Shown: positions 1 to 9,038 of the stretch, piece by piece
Numbering within the stretch: the stretch's first letter is position 1
Layout: each line of letters opens with the position of its first letter
Notes under the pieces: generated by a model
What the model saw: only the letters and a program-made list of their open reading frames with translations
Told to the model about the DNA's origin: nothing
Database searches by the model: none
Position numbers and translations under genes: made by a program
Origin: Arthrobacter russicus
GTDB lineage: Bacteria; Actinomycetota; Actinomycetes; Actinomycetales; Micrococcaceae
NCBI RefSeq assembly: GCF_031454135.1
Contig: NZ_JAVDQF010000001.1
Location: 558,001 to 622,000, forward strand
DNA: 64,000 bases
Reading direction: 5' to 3'

Positions 1-2
1 AG

Positions 3-314
3 CTGTTGAACGGCATGTACAAGGATCCCTCGGACCCGACCCAACCAGGTCTGGCGCCCGGCTCCAAACTACTGGCCAACGGCACTGACCAGCTTTCCGA
101 CGGGCTCAACAACCCGAACGTGGTCAATGGCGAGTACCAGGGCCTGAAGGCCGGGGCGAAAGCGCTCGACGACGGAGCCAAGCAGTTGCAGAGCGAGTCG
201 ACCATGATCTCGCCGAATGGCCCGGTCGGTTTGATCGGCATCATCGTCTGCGCGATCATCCTGATCGGCTGCATCGTCTCGATCATCCTGCGCCGTCGCG
301 GAGTGATCTCCTAA
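3..314 (+). CDS. C-terminal fragment of a heptad-repeat membrane protein (cut by window start)
   Basis: The reading frame is open from the first bases, so this is the 3' end of a longer gene. The visible part has Leu-x-x-Gly spaced repeats (LLANGTDQLSDGLNN, then GLKAGAKALDDGAKQL). It ends in one hydrophobic membrane segment (about 20 residues) and a short RRR tail. That layout fits the X-X-X-Leu-X-X-Gly heptad-repeat surface proteins of actinobacteria, anchored by a C-terminal membrane helix. A YhgE/Pip-type protein is the alternative, but those normally carry several C-terminal membrane helices. The N-terminus is outside the window, so the function is left open. Confidence 0.6.
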   Translation: MLNGMYKDPSDPTQPGLAPGSKLLANGTDQLSDGLNNPNVVNGEYQGLKAGAKALDDGAKQLQSESTMISPNGPVGLIGIIVCAIILIGCIVSIILRRRGVIS

Positions 315-326
315 CCCAGGACGAAC

Positions 327-367
327 AAGCTGCGGCCCCGCTCCTGCCAGGGACGGGGCCGCAGCTT
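327..367. terminator. Bidirectional terminator, 14-bp perfect stem
   Basis: Arms at 327-340 and 354-367 are perfect inverted repeats with a 13-nt loop. The hairpin lies between two converging genes (stops at 314 and 391), and AA/TT ends give a weak U run on either strand. It fits a shared terminator. Confidence 0.8.
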
Positions 368-390
368 TGCTTGCCGCCAGACCCGAACCG

Positions 391-1338
391 CTAGTCCAGC
401 AAGCCGTCGATCCATTCATTGATCCGGCGCTGCGCCAGCTGCCCTACCGGTGGCGTGCTGCTCAGGAAAGCGTGCGGCGCTTCCGGCCAAATGTCCAGGT
501 CCGCCGAGTTCCCGGCGGCCAACCAGCGCGCGGCCAGGAACATCGAATCGTCCAGCAGCGGGTCCAAGTCCCCCACCGTGAACAGGGCCGGTGGCAGGCC
601 GCGGAGGTCCGCGAACATCGGGGAAAGCTCCGGAGCCTGCCGTTCCGCCAGCGACGTACCGGGCAGGAACATCTCGATGAATTCGACCATCCAGCTGCTG
701 GTCAGCACCAGCGCTTGATCATCCGCGGCCCTTACGCTCGGGCTGCGGCCCAAATCGAAGACCCCGAACACCAGGCTTGCCGCAGCGAATTTCGCGAACA
801 ACTCCGGCCGGCCTTCGCGCAATCGCAGCAAGGTCTGCACCGCGTAGTAGGCACCGGCCGATCCGCCGGCCATCACCAGGCGTTCGGTCCCGAAAACCTC
901 GGCCGTGTGCTCGGCCAGCCAGGTCGCCGCAAGCACGCAATCGTCCAGGCCGGCCGGGTACGGGTGTTCCGGTGTCAACCGGTACTCCACCGCGACGGTG
1001 GCCACCTGGACGCTCCGTGCGGTCAGATCGTTCGCGGCGTCGTCGTTGCGGCGCGAGCCCAGGGCGAATCCGCCACCGTGGATATTGAACACCACGCCAC
1101 GCAGCTCGCCTTCCGGCCGGTAGACCCGCAACAAAATCTCGGAGTCGGCGGAAACACCGGGAATCCCCAGCTCAGTCGCTTCGAGTTCAGTGGCCGCCGG
1201 CCGATACCGGGACACCGAACGCATCAGCTCGATCGCATCCGGCTGGTTCGGCGCGGGCAACGGCATCGCGGCGATCTGCTGGTTCAGTTTCCGCTGCGCG
1301 GACAGCACCGATTCGGGAACGCTGACGAAGTTGATCAT
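391..1338 (-). CDS. Alpha/beta hydrolase, HSL-type esterase/lipase
   Basis: A 315-residue soluble carboxylesterase of the hormone-sensitive-lipase group. The oxyanion-hole motif HGGG is at residues 87-90 and the nucleophile elbow GGSAG at 158-162 (Ser160). The likely acid and base lie in DLDPLLDD and APHAF near the C-terminus. The ATG at 1338 is preferred over a start 10 codons upstream because AGGAAGAGG lies just ahead of it. It probably hydrolyses small acyl esters; the substrate cannot be read from sequence. It is transcribed in the same direction as the HAD and gltX genes upstream, 39 bp after the HAD gene stops being a possible leader, so it may be last in that operon. Confidence 0.85.
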   Translation of the reverse strand: MINFVSVPESVLSAQRKLNQQIAAMPLPAPNQPDAIELMRSVSRYRPAATELEATELGIPGVSADSEILLRVYRPEGELRGVVFNIHGGGFALGSRRNDDAANDLTARSVQVATVAVEYRLTPEHPYPAGLDDCVLAATWLAEHTAEVFGTERLVMAGGSAGAYYAVQTLLRLREGRPELFAKFAAASLVFGVFDLGRSPSVRAADDQALVLTSSWMVEFIEMFLPGTSLAERQAPELSPMFADLRGLPPALFTVGDLDPLLDDSMFLAARWLAAGNSADLDIWPEAPHAFLSSTPPVGQLAQRRINEWIDGLLD

Positions 1339-1377
1339 GCTGCCTCTTCCAGGACATGACCCCCACATCAGGACGAA

Positions 1378-2115
1378 TTACAAGCTGGGCACATCCTCCA
1401 ACAAGCCCGCCAACCGGTCAAGACCGGAAATCTGCGCTCCGCTCCAGCGGTCATCGGCCACGCCCTCACGGTTCAACCAGACCGCGGGCAAACCGGCTTC
1501 GGAAGCCCCGATCGCATCGATCAGCAAGTTGTCACCCACGTACAGAGTCTCCCGCGGCTCGAAGCCCAGTTGCCGCGCGCCTTCGTGGAAAATCGCCGGA
1601 TCGGGTTTCGGCACGCCCACGGTGTCCGTGCCGACCAGGACCGAGATCCGCTGCAGCCCGGACAGATCCAGCTTGTTCCGTTGGTAATCCACCACGTTGT
1701 TGCTCACCGCACCGTAGGGAATCCGCCGCGCCTCCAAAAAGTCCAAAGCCGCGGCGACGTCCGGGTAGGCCGCCCACCGGCGCTTGGCCTCGAGCTCATA
1801 GGCGTTGTTCCAGGTGGCCACGTGTTCCTCCGGCAGAGCGCCGCCCACGGCTGCGAAGGCCCGCCGGGCACGTGCGATCCGTTGCTCCACGAAACTCAGT
1901 TCGCCGTTCAGGAACGCCTGGTAAAGCCCAGTGGGGTCCACCCGGAATTCCCAGTGGACCTGCTCCCAAGCCTCCTCCGACAGCTCCGGCACGAACGCGG
2001 TGCTCACCTGGCGCACCGCGATTTCCATCGCGCTGCGCAGATCGACCAGGGTGTCGTCGATATCGAAGAGCACGGCCCGGATCGGCCGCTCCGATGCCAA
2101 ACCCGGGAAACTCAT
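1378..2115 (-). CDS. HAD-superfamily phosphatase-like hydrolase
   Basis: A 245-residue HAD hydrolase. Motif I is DIDDTLVD (nucleophile Asp18, Asp20), motif II lies in GAVSNN, the motif III lysine is in PKPDP and motif IV is VGDNLLID. An insert between motifs I and II is a helical C1 cap, as in phosphoglycolate-phosphatase-like enzymes. Its ATG overlaps the gltX stop by 4 bp (ATGA), so the two are almost certainly translationally coupled. The substrate is unknown. Confidence 0.88.
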   Translation of the reverse strand: MSFPGLASERPIRAVLFDIDDTLVDLRSAMEIAVRQVSTAFVPELSEEAWEQVHWEFRVDPTGLYQAFLNGELSFVEQRIARARRAFAAVGGALPEEHVATWNNAYELEAKRRWAAYPDVAAALDFLEARRIPYGAVSNNVVDYQRNKLDLSGLQRISVLVGTDTVGVPKPDPAIFHEGARQLGFEPRETLYVGDNLLIDAIGASEAGLPAVWLNREGVADDRWSGAQISGLDRLAGLLEDVPSL

Positions 2116-3602
2116 CGGTCCCGGAAGCCGCGCAACCGGGCCAATGAGGAATCCTTGCCCAGAATCACCATGGATTCGAACAGCGGCGGCGAAACCCGCC
2201 GACCGGAAATCGCAGTGCGCACCGGCCCGAACGCCAGCCGCGGCTTGAGCCCCAGCCCATCGATCAACGCGGCGCGCAGCGCCTCCTGGATCGATTCCGC
2301 GGTCCAGGAGGCCAACGGTTCGACGGCGTCGATCGCGGCATCCAGCACCTCGGCCACGTTCTCCGGCAGCCCCTTGAGCGCATCCTCGGCCGGGGCGACG
2401 TCGTCGTCCGCGACGAAAAGGAAACGCAGCATTTCCGGCGCTTCGCCGAGCAATTGGATCCGTTCCTGGATCAACGGCGCGGCTTCGGTCAGCACCTCGG
2501 CCTGGCGCCCGGTCAATTCGGCACCGACCAGACCCGCATTCTGCAGGTACGGCACCAGCCGGTCCCGGAAGTCTTCAGCGGCCAGCAACCGCACGTGCGT
2601 GCCGTTGATCGCCTCGGCCTTTTTGACGTCGAAGCGGGCCGGGTTGGCGAGCACATCGGCCACGTCGAAGGCCTTGACCAGTTCTTCGACGGTGAAAATG
2701 TCCTCGTCCGCGCTGAGCGACCAGCCCAGCAGTGCCAGGTAATTGATCAGGCCTTCTTTGATGAAGCCCCAGTCGCGCAGCAGGAACAGGCTGGATTCCG
2801 GATCCCGCTTGGAGAGCTTCTTATTGCCCTGGCCCATCACATAGGGCAAATGTCCGAACAACGGCTGGTACTTCGCCACGCCGACGGCGTGCAGCGCCCG
2901 GTAGAGCGCGATTTGCCGGGGTGTGGAGGACAGCAGATCTTCGCCCCGCAGCACATGGGTAACCCCCATCAGCGCGTCATCCACCGGATTCACCAGGGTG
3001 TACAGCGGCGCGCCATTGGGCCGGACCACCGCGAAGTCCGGCACAGAACCGGCTTTGAAGGTGATCTCGCCGCGGACCAGGTCGGTGAAGGTCAGGTCCT
3101 CGTCCGGCATCCGCAGACGCAGTGCCGGCTGCCGGCCCTCGGCCTTGAATGCGGCGATCTGCTCCGCGGAAAGCTCCCGGTCGAAGCCGTCGTAACCCAG
3201 CTTGGGGTCCCGTCCGGCCGCCTTGTGCCGGGCTTCGATCTCCTCCGGCGCCGAGTAGGACTCGTAGACGAATCCGCCCGCACGCAGTTTCGCGATCACG
3301 TCCTGGTAGATCTCGCCGCGCTGAGACTGCCGGTACGGGCCGTGCGGTCCCCCGGCTTCCACGCCCTCGTCCCAGTCGATGCCCAGCCAGCGCAAGGCTT
3401 CCAGCAGCTGGTGGTAGCTCTCTTCGCTGTCCCGCGCGGCGTCGGTGTCTTCGATCCGGAAGATCAGCTTGCCGCCGGTGTGCCGGGCATAGGCCCAGTT
3501 GAACAGGGCGGTCCGGATCAGGCCGACGTGCGGGGTGCCGGTGGGTGAAGGGCAAAAACGGACGCGGACCGGAGTCGACGCGTCAACAATGGGAGTAGTC
3601 AT
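2112..3602 (-). CDS. gltX: Glutamyl-tRNA synthetase
   Basis: A 496-residue class I aminoacyl-tRNA synthetase that charges tRNA-Glu in the cytoplasm. The HIGH-type signature is [11 protein letters not shown] (HVGL at 25-28) and the KMSKS-type loop is KLSKRD near residue 260. The family hallmark [13 protein letters not shown] is near the N-terminus, and length is normal for bacterial GluRS. It may also charge tRNA-Gln for GatCAB amidation, as in most actinobacteria. It lies 24 bp downstream of the FAH-family gene, as in Arthrobacter relatives, and is probably co-transcribed with it. Confidence 0.97.
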   Translation of the reverse strand: MTTPIVDASTPVRVRFCPSPTGTPHVGLIRTALFNWAYARHTGGKLIFRIEDTDAARDSEESYHQLLEALRWLGIDWDEGVEAGGPHGPYRQSQRGEIYQDVIAKLRAGGFVYESYSAPEEIEARHKAAGRDPKLGYDGFDRELSAEQIAAFKAEGRQPALRLRMPDEDLTFTDLVRGEITFKAGSVPDFAVVRPNGAPLYTLVNPVDDALMGVTHVLRGEDLLSSTPRQIALYRALHAVGVAKYQPLFGHLPYVMGQGNKKLSKRDPESSLFLLRDWGFIKEGLINYLALLGWSLSADEDIFTVEELVKAFDVADVLANPARFDVKKAEAINGTHVRLLAAEDFRDRLVPYLQNAGLVGAELTGRQAEVLTEAAPLIQERIQLLGEAPEMLRFLFVADDDVAPAEDALKGLPENVAEVLDAAIDAVEPLASWTAESIQEALRAALIDGLGLKPRLAFGPVRTAISGRRVSPPLFESMVILGKDSSLARLRGFRDR

Positions 3603-3626
3603 GGTGCTTTCAGTTTAGGTGAGGAA

Positions 3627-4397
3627 CTATCGGCGCACGATGGGATTGGACAAGGTGCCGATCCCCTCGATCTCCACTTCGAAACGGTCGCCTTCGCTGA
3701 CCAGCCCGACGCCGGCCGGGGTGCCGGTCATGATCACGTCGCCGGGCAGCAGCGTGAAAGCCTGCGAAACATAGGAAACCAGGGATTTGACGCTCCAGAT
3801 CATCTGATCGGTGCGGCCGTCCTGGACCACCTTGCCGTTGAGCCGGCCTTGCACCGCCAAGTCGTCGACGTCGAGCTCGGTTTCGATCCAGGGCCCCAGC
3901 GGCGCCGATCCGTCGAAGCCTTTGGCCCGCGCCCACTGGTTGTCGGTGCGCTGCGCATCGCGCGCGGTAAGGTCGTTGCCACAGGTGTAACCGAAAATCA
4001 CCTCGTCCACCCGGTCCTCCGGCACGTCTTTGCAGATCCGGCCGATGACCACGCAGAGTTCCGCCTCATAGGAGACTTCCTCGGAGAACTCCGGAAGCGC
4101 AATCGGATCATTGTGCCCGATCACCGAAGTGTTCGGCTTGAGGAACATCAACGGACTGGGCGGAACCTCGTTGCCGAGCTCTTTGGCATGGTCCGCATAG
4201 TTGCGCCCGATGCCCACGACCTTGGAACGCGGAATGATCGGAGCGAGCAGCCGGACGTCCTCCAACGGGTGGACTTCGCCGGTCGCTTCCACGCCGTTGA
4301 AAAAGGGATCCCCCTTGATCACGGTCACGGTTTCGCCGGCGGCGTCGACTACGCCGTACATCGGGTCGGCATCAAGGACAAAACGGGCTATACGCAT
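3627..4397 (-). CDS. Fumarylacetoacetate hydrolase (FAH) family protein
   Basis: A 256-residue protein with a short N-terminal region and a full FAH fold. The core GIGRNYADHAKE and the metal-binding acidic cluster (YEAELCVVIG, then GYTCGNDLTARDAQ) are present, and TGTPAGVG is near the C-terminus. Members act as metal-dependent acylpyruvases, oxaloacetate decarboxylases or 2-hydroxyhepta-2,4-diene-dioate isomerases. No aromatic-catabolism genes lie nearby, so a housekeeping acylpyruvase or oxaloacetate-decarboxylase role is more likely than degradation. The start ATG at 4397 follows a long hairpin that separates it from ilvE. Confidence 0.88.
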   Translation of the reverse strand: MRIARFVLDADPMYGVVDAAGETVTVIKGDPFFNGVEATGEVHPLEDVRLLAPIIPRSKVVGIGRNYADHAKELGNEVPPSPLMFLKPNTSVIGHNDPIALPEFSEEVSYEAELCVVIGRICKDVPEDRVDEVIFGYTCGNDLTARDAQRTDNQWARAKGFDGSAPLGPWIETELDVDDLAVQGRLNGKVVQDGRTDQMIWSVKSLVSYVSQAFTLLPGDVIMTGTPAGVGLVSEGDRFEVEIEGIGTLSNPIVRR

Positions 4398-4415
4398 GAT
4401 CCAACTATTTCACGG

Positions 4416-4492
4416 TTTCAGATAGCCTGTTGCCCCTGCGTTAGCGTTCTGACGCGCAAATCGCTATCGCAGGGGCAACAGGCTATCCGAAA
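4416..4492 (-). terminator. Long hairpin terminator between ilvE and the FAH gene
   Basis: Arms at 4421-4440 and 4468-4487 are 20-bp perfect inverted repeats. They extend to about 25 bp with one mismatch (4416-4440 / 4468-4492). The 27-nt loop itself contains a small TAGCG/CGCTA dyad. It begins 5 nt after the ilvE stop. No U tract follows, as is common for actinobacterial terminators. Confidence 0.72.
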
Positions 4493-4496
4493 TGGT

Positions 4497-5609
4497 TTAG
4501 ACCAAGCGGTGCAACCAGCCGTGCTTGTCCTCGACCGTGCCGGTCTGGATGCCGAGCAATTCCGCACGGATGCTCAACGTGACCTCACCGGCTTTGGCAT
4601 CAGCCGAGCCGATTTCTTCGTTCTCGTCCATCAGCCGGCCGATCGGGGTGATCACCGCTGCGGTACCGCAGGCGAAGACCTCGGCGATGTCCCCGGAAGC
4701 CACGCCGTCGCGCCACTCGTCCAGCGTGATCGTGCGTTCCTGCACGTCCAAGCCGCGGTCGCGGCCCAACTGCAGCACCGAAGACCGGGTGACGCCTTCC
4801 AGGATGCTTCCGGAGAGCGCCGGAGTCACCAAGGAGCCGTCTTTCAGCACGAAGAACACGTTCATGCCGCCCAGTTCCTCGACTGCGTTGTTGTTCTCCT
4901 GGTCCAGGAACAGCACCTGCTTGCAGCCGTGCGCCTCGGCCTCGAGTTGCGGCAGGAGCGAGGCGGCGTAGTTGCCGCCGCATTTCGCCGCACCGGTGCC
5001 GCCACGGCCGGCGCGCGCGTAGTTTCGGGAGATCCAAATCGAGACCGGTTTCAATTCGCCGCCGAAGTAATTGCCGGCCGGCGAAGCGATGACCCGGAAG
5101 GAAACTTCGCGGGCGGCCCGGACGCCCAGGAACGCCTCGGTGGCGATCATGAACGGACGCAGGTAGAGGCTTTCGCCGTCCCCGGACGGTACCCATTCCT
5201 GATCGGCCTGCACGACGCCGGCGATCGCGTCCAGGAAGACCTGCTCCGGCAGTTGCGGCAAGGCCAGCCGCTGGGCCGAACGGTTCAACCGCGCAGCGTT
5301 GGCTTCCGGGCGGAAAGTCCACACCGAGCCGTCGGCGTGCCGGTAGGCCTTGAGCCCCTCGAAAATCTCCTGGCCGTAGTGCAGCACCGAGGCCGCCGGA
5401 TCGAGCGCGATCGGGCCGTAGGGCTCAATCCGCGCGTCGTGCCAGGATCCTTCGCCGGGCGTGCTGGCCGTATAGTCGACCACCGCGGTGTGGTCGGTGA
5501 AATAGTCGCCGAAACCAGGGTTCGCCAGAATCGCAGCCCGCTCCTGAGCAGTCTTCGGGTTCTCCGAGAGATGCTGGGCGAAGCTCAATTCGGTCGCTGT
5601 CTGGGTCAT
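4497..5609 (-). CDS. ilvE: Branched-chain amino-acid aminotransferase
   Basis: A 370-residue class IV (fold type IV) PLP aminotransferase that makes Ile, Leu and Val from their keto acids in the last step of synthesis. The PLP lysine is Lys209 in the signature GGTGAAKCGGNYAAS, and GQEIFEGLKAY is the family motif near residue 80. The length matches the long actinobacterial/eukaryotic BCAT type. A GGAGGAATC ribosome site precedes the ATG. leuB lies upstream on the same strand (131 bp gap), so the two may form an operon. Confidence 0.95.
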   Translation of the reverse strand: MTQTATELSFAQHLSENPKTAQERAAILANPGFGDYFTDHTAVVDYTASTPGEGSWHDARIEPYGPIALDPAASVLHYGQEIFEGLKAYRHADGSVWTFRPEANAARLNRSAQRLALPQLPEQVFLDAIAGVVQADQEWVPSGDGESLYLRPFMIATEAFLGVRAAREVSFRVIASPAGNYFGGELKPVSIWISRNYARAGRGGTGAAKCGGNYAASLLPQLEAEAHGCKQVLFLDQENNNAVEELGGMNVFFVLKDGSLVTPALSGSILEGVTRSSVLQLGRDRGLDVQERTITLDEWRDGVASGDIAEVFACGTAAVITPIGRLMDENEEIGSADAKAGEVTLSIRAELLGIQTGTVEDKHGWLHRLV

Positions 5610-5740
5610 GATTCCTCCACGGGATACTGCGCTGCGCTGCGTAGATTTAAGGTCGAATGCGGTTGTTTTCGGGGTCGCCGATGGTTAATCCTACTGCGCC
5701 GGAATGCTTCCGGTTGCGGCCAAACCCGGCCGAGTGGACG

Positions 5741-6790
5741 TTAACCCAGCCGGGCCGCGATCGCATCGCCGATCGCCGACGTCGGGCGCACGCCCAGCTG
5801 CCCGCGTTCCGCGACGTCGGCAGTCACTGCGGCATTGATTTTCGCCGCCAATTCGGGGAGTTCCAGATGGTCCAGGAGCAACGCCGCGGAAAGGATCGCC
5901 GCGGTCGGATCGGCCTTCTGCTGACCCGCGATGTCCGGGGCCGAGCCGTGCACCGGTTCGAACATCGAGGGCGCGGTGCGGTCCATATTGAGGTTGCCGG
6001 ACGCAGCCAGCCCGATGCCGCCGGTCACCGCAGCGGCCAGATCGGTCAGGATATCGCCGAAGAGGTTGTCCGTGACGATCACATCGAAGCGGCCCGGGTC
6101 GGTGACGAAGAAGATCGTCGCGGCATCGACGTGCAGGTAGTCCACGGCCACCTCGGGGAAGTCGGCGGCGACCGCTTCCACGGTGCGCTTCCACAAGTGT
6201 CCGGAGTGCACCAGCACATTGTGCTTGTGCACGTAGGTCAGTTTTTTCCGGTCAGTCAGTGCGGCCCGCCGGAAGGCGTCCCGGACCACCCGTTGCACGC
6301 CGAAGGCGGTGTTCACGGAGAGTTCGTTGGCCACCTCCTGATCGGTGCCTTTGCGAAGCACGCCGCCATTTCCCACGTAGGGTCCTTCGGTGCCCTCCCG
6401 CACCACCACGAAATCCACCTTCCCGGGTGCGGCCAGCGGGCTGGGCACTCCCGGGTAGATCTTCGCCGGGCGCAGATTGACGAAGTGATCCAGAGCGAAC
6501 CGGATCTTGAGCAGCAATTCGCGCTCGATCAACCCGGAGGGGATCCGGGTATCCCCCGGCGCCGCGCCGACCGCACCGAACAAAATCGCATCATGCCGGC
6601 GCAATTTCACCAGGGTCTCATCGGAGAGCGTCTCGCCGGTCTCCAGCCAATGCTGCGCACCGAGCGCGTATTCGGTGAGTTCCAGTTCGACGCCGGCCGG
6701 GCCGGTCACGGCGCGCAGGACCTTGAGGGCCTCCGCGATGACCTCGGGGCCGATGCCGTCGCCGGGGATGACTGCCAGATCGATGCTCAT
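5741..6790 (-). CDS. leuB: 3-isopropylmalate dehydrogenase
   Basis: A 349-residue NAD-dependent beta-decarboxylating dehydrogenase of leucine synthesis. It starts with the NAD-site motif [12 protein letters not shown]. The substrate and metal signature [22 protein letters not shown] is present, as is the adenosine-binding HGSAPDIAG segment. The length is that of the short actinobacterial LeuB type. It is the first gene of a minus-strand run with ilvE, with a promoter just upstream. Confidence 0.96.
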   Translation of the reverse strand: MSIDLAVIPGDGIGPEVIAEALKVLRAVTGPAGVELELTEYALGAQHWLETGETLSDETLVKLRRHDAILFGAVGAAPGDTRIPSGLIERELLLKIRFALDHFVNLRPAKIYPGVPSPLAAPGKVDFVVVREGTEGPYVGNGGVLRKGTDQEVANELSVNTAFGVQRVVRDAFRRAALTDRKKLTYVHKHNVLVHSGHLWKRTVEAVAADFPEVAVDYLHVDAATIFFVTDPGRFDVIVTDNLFGDILTDLAAAVTGGIGLAASGNLNMDRTAPSMFEPVHGSAPDIAGQQKADPTAAILSAALLLDHLELPELAAKINAAVTADVAERGQLGVRPTSAIGDAIAARLG

Positions 6791-6807
6791 TTCCCCAGCC
6801 TAGCCAA

Positions 6808-6837
6808 AGTATCCAGATGCTGGTCAAAGCGTCTCAA
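6808..6837 (-). promoter_or_regulatory. Candidate sigma-A-type promoter of leuB
   Basis: On the minus strand TTGAGA (6837-6832) is followed after 18 nt by GATACT (6813-6808). The predicted start of transcription is within about 15 nt of the leuB ATG. There is no room for a leader peptide after this promoter. Confidence 0.45.
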
Positions 6838-6863
6838 ACTTCGGACGCCCAGTAGAATCGCTC

Positions 6864-6926
6864 CGCCGAGTGGCCAGATCGGCGGGCTAATCGGACTTCA
6901 GAACGTGCCGATCTGGCCATTCGGCG
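6864..6926. repeat. Inverted repeat in the leuB / sensor-kinase divergent region
   Basis: Arms TGGCCAGATCGGC (6871-6883) and GCCGATCTGGCCA (6907-6919) are perfect over 13 bp. After one mismatch they extend by CGCCGA/TCGGCG (6864-6869, 6921-6926). It lies between divergent genes, just upstream of the leuB promoter, so it ends no visible gene. It could be a regulator site pair or a structured 5' region of an unseen transcript. Confidence 0.6.
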
Positions 6927-6995
6927 GGGAGCGAGGATGACAATCAGACCGTGGCAGGATGCCGCGCACCCGGTTGCACCGTAAAGTTGGGGACC

Positions 6996-8183
6996 ATGGT
7001 CATGCACAAAATCTACGAGTGGTTCCGAACCCACCGGTTCGTCGTGGATTTCGCCGCCATGGCGCTGCTCTGGCTGTTCACCGCCTTCATCCAGTACTCC
7101 TCCGCGAGCGGCCTGACCAGCATCGCTGTCAGCACTTTCCTGGTGTTTCCGCTCGCCTGGCGCCGCACCAAGCCGGTGTTCGCCGGTGCGGCAATCGCTG
7201 CGGTAGCCGTCATCCAGTGGGCCGTCGCCTATCCACCGCTGCCGGCCAATGTCGCGGTGATCCTGGTGGTCTATTCGCTCGCCGCCTATGCACCGCGGTG
7301 GGCCAGCCTGAGCGGACTCGTGCTGGCGCTGCTCGGTTCGGTCATGGTGGTCACCCGGTACTACATGAGCGACACTTTCACCGGTGAAATCGCCAGCCTG
7401 CCGCTCACCGCCCTACTGATTTTCCTGGTCTGGTTCCTGGTGCTGTTCAGCTGGACCTTCGGCGATCTGACCCGGACCCGGCGGCTCCGCGAACAGGGCC
7501 TGGAAGACCGGGCGCGCCGTCTGGAAATCGAACAACAGCAAGAACGGGCACTCGCCGCCAGCGACGAGCGCGCCCACATCGCCCGGGAAATGCACGACAT
7601 CGTGGCGCATTCGCTCTCCGTGATCATCACCCAGGCGGACGGGGCGCGCTACGCCGCGCAACAGGACCCGGCAATCGCCACCAACACCCTGAAAACCATC
7701 TCGGACACCGGCAGGACGTCGTTGCGGGAAATGCGCCGCCTGCTCGGGGTGCTCCGCGGCGACGAGGAAACTTCGTTCCGGCCACTCCCCGGTTTGGTGG
7801 ATCTGGACGAATTGCTGCTGGGCTTCCGTTCCGCCGGGATATCGCTGGAATACAATCATTCCGGCCAGGCGCGCCGGGAGCTTCCACCGGGCGCCGAACT
7901 GACCGTGTACCGGACCATCCAGGAAGGCCTCACCAATGTGCTCAAGCATGCCGGACCGCATGCGCACACCGTGGTCGGTCTGGACTGGCAAGCCCGCGGG
8001 CTCCAAGTCTCAGTTCAGGACGACGGCCGCGGCGCCGCGGCGGATCCCCCCGACTCCGGCGGCGGCAACGGCATCCGGGGCATGGCCGAACGGGTCAAGC
8101 TCTACGATGGGACGTTAGAAGCCAAAGCCCAACCGGGCGGCGGCTTCCGCATCCTTGCATTCATCCCCTACACGGAGGCCTAG
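6996..8183 (+). CDS. Sensor histidine kinase, NarL-type two-component system
   Basis: A 395-residue membrane kinase. About five hydrophobic segments fill residues 15-155 with almost no extracellular loop. A short coiled linker leads to a HisKA_3 dimerisation helix with phospho-acceptor His200 in REMHDIVAHSLSVI. A HATPase_c domain follows (QEGLTNVLKHA, DDGRG, GNGIRGMAERV). Such loop-poor sensors often detect cell-envelope stress through a partner ABC permease, which fits the ABC genes directly downstream. The ATG at 6996 is chosen because it precedes the first membrane helix; a GTG at 6951 is possible. The response-regulator gene begins 2 bp after its stop. Confidence 0.88.
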   Translation: MVMHKIYEWFRTHRFVVDFAAMALLWLFTAFIQYSSASGLTSIAVSTFLVFPLAWRRTKPVFAGAAIAAVAVIQWAVAYPPLPANVAVILVVYSLAAYAPRWASLSGLVLALLGSVMVVTRYYMSDTFTGEIASLPLTALLIFLVWFLVLFSWTFGDLTRTRRLREQGLEDRARRLEIEQQQERALAASDERAHIAREMHDIVAHSLSVIITQADGARYAAQQDPAIATNTLKTISDTGRTSLREMRRLLGVLRGDEETSFRPLPGLVDLDELLLGFRSAGISLEYNHSGQARRELPPGAELTVYRTIQEGLTNVLKHAGPHAHTVVGLDWQARGLQVSVQDDGRGAAADPPDSGGGNGIRGMAERVKLYDGTLEAKAQPGGGFRILAFIPYTEA

Positions 8184-8184
8184 T

Positions 8185-8910
8185 GTGACCGAGACTGACG
8201 CAGCCCAGCCCGCCCCGGCCATCAAGGTGGGCCTGGTGGACGACCAGCAATTGGTGCGCTCCGGGTTCACCATGCTGATCAATTCACAGCCCGACCTCGA
8301 GGTGGTGCTGCAAGCCGGCGATGGCCGGGAAGCCCTCGCCGGCCTTTCCGCGACCGCCGCCGACGTCGTCCTGATGGACGTCCGGATGCCGGGCATGGAC
8401 GGCATCGAGACCACCCGCAAACTCATGGAACGCGTCCGTGCCGCGGCACCCGGTTCCCGGTTGGCCGGGTTGAAGATCGTCGTGCTGACCACCTTCGACC
8501 TGGACGAATACGCCCTGGCCGCGATCCAAGCCGGCGCCAGCGGTTTCCTGCTCAAAGACGCACCGCCGGAAGAGTTGCTCGAGGCGATCCGCACGGTCTA
8601 CCGGGGCGATGCGGTGATCGCCCCGTCCACCACCCGGCGGCTGCTCGACCACGTCGCGCCGATGCTCAGCGCGCCCAGCGCCTCGAACGACGAGCATCAG
8701 CAGGCAGTGCGGAGTCTGACCACCCGGGAACACGAAGTCTTCCTGCTGATCGCACAAGGGTTGTCCAACCCGGAGATCGCTGCTTCGCTGTTCCTCTCCG
8801 AGGCCACGGTCAAAACCCACGTGGGGCACATCCTGAGCAAACTCGCAGCCCGGGACCGGGTGCAGATCGTGGTCATCGCGTACGAAACCGGTGCCGTGGC
8901 TCCGGGATGA
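8185..8910 (+). CDS. LuxR/NarL-family response regulator
   Basis: A 241-residue DNA-binding partner of the kinase. The receiver domain has acidic Asp19-Asp20, phosphorylation site Asp65 in VVLMDVRMPGMDG and the conserved lysine in FLLKDA. The C-terminal LuxR helix-turn-helix is LTTREHEVFLLIAQGLSNPEIAASLFLSEATVKTHVGHIL (given here in part: EIAASLFLSEATVKTHVG). The GTG start at 8185 has GGAGG 6 nt upstream inside the end of the kinase gene. It probably activates the adjacent ABC transporter genes. Confidence 0.93.
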   Translation: MTETDAAQPAPAIKVGLVDDQQLVRSGFTMLINSQPDLEVVLQAGDGREALAGLSATAADVVLMDVRMPGMDGIETTRKLMERVRAAAPGSRLAGLKIVVLTTFDLDEYALAAIQAGASGFLLKDAPPEELLEAIRTVYRGDAVIAPSTTRRLLDHVAPMLSAPSASNDEHQQAVRSLTTREHEVFLLIAQGLSNPEIAASLFLSEATVKTHVGHILSKLAARDRVQIVVIAYETGAVAPG

Positions 8911-9038
8911 CTCCCCCGGCCCGGCCAGCCCTGACCGGGCCGGCTCATACCCTGGTCTGATCCAGCACCGCCCACGGTCACCGTCGAATCATGCCCTGGC
9001 CCGATTCGGCGGGCACGGCAATTCTCTAATTTTGATGT

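Noticed and set aside
3849-5744. Long open plus-strand frame opposite the FAH gene and ilvE
   Set aside because: It lies wholly antisense to two well-conserved genes and has the Arg/Pro/His-rich composition typical of high-GC shadow frames.
6834-7034. 66-codon minus-strand frame upstream of leuB
   Set aside because: It overlaps the start of the kinase gene and the inverted repeat, and shows no ribosome site or family motif.
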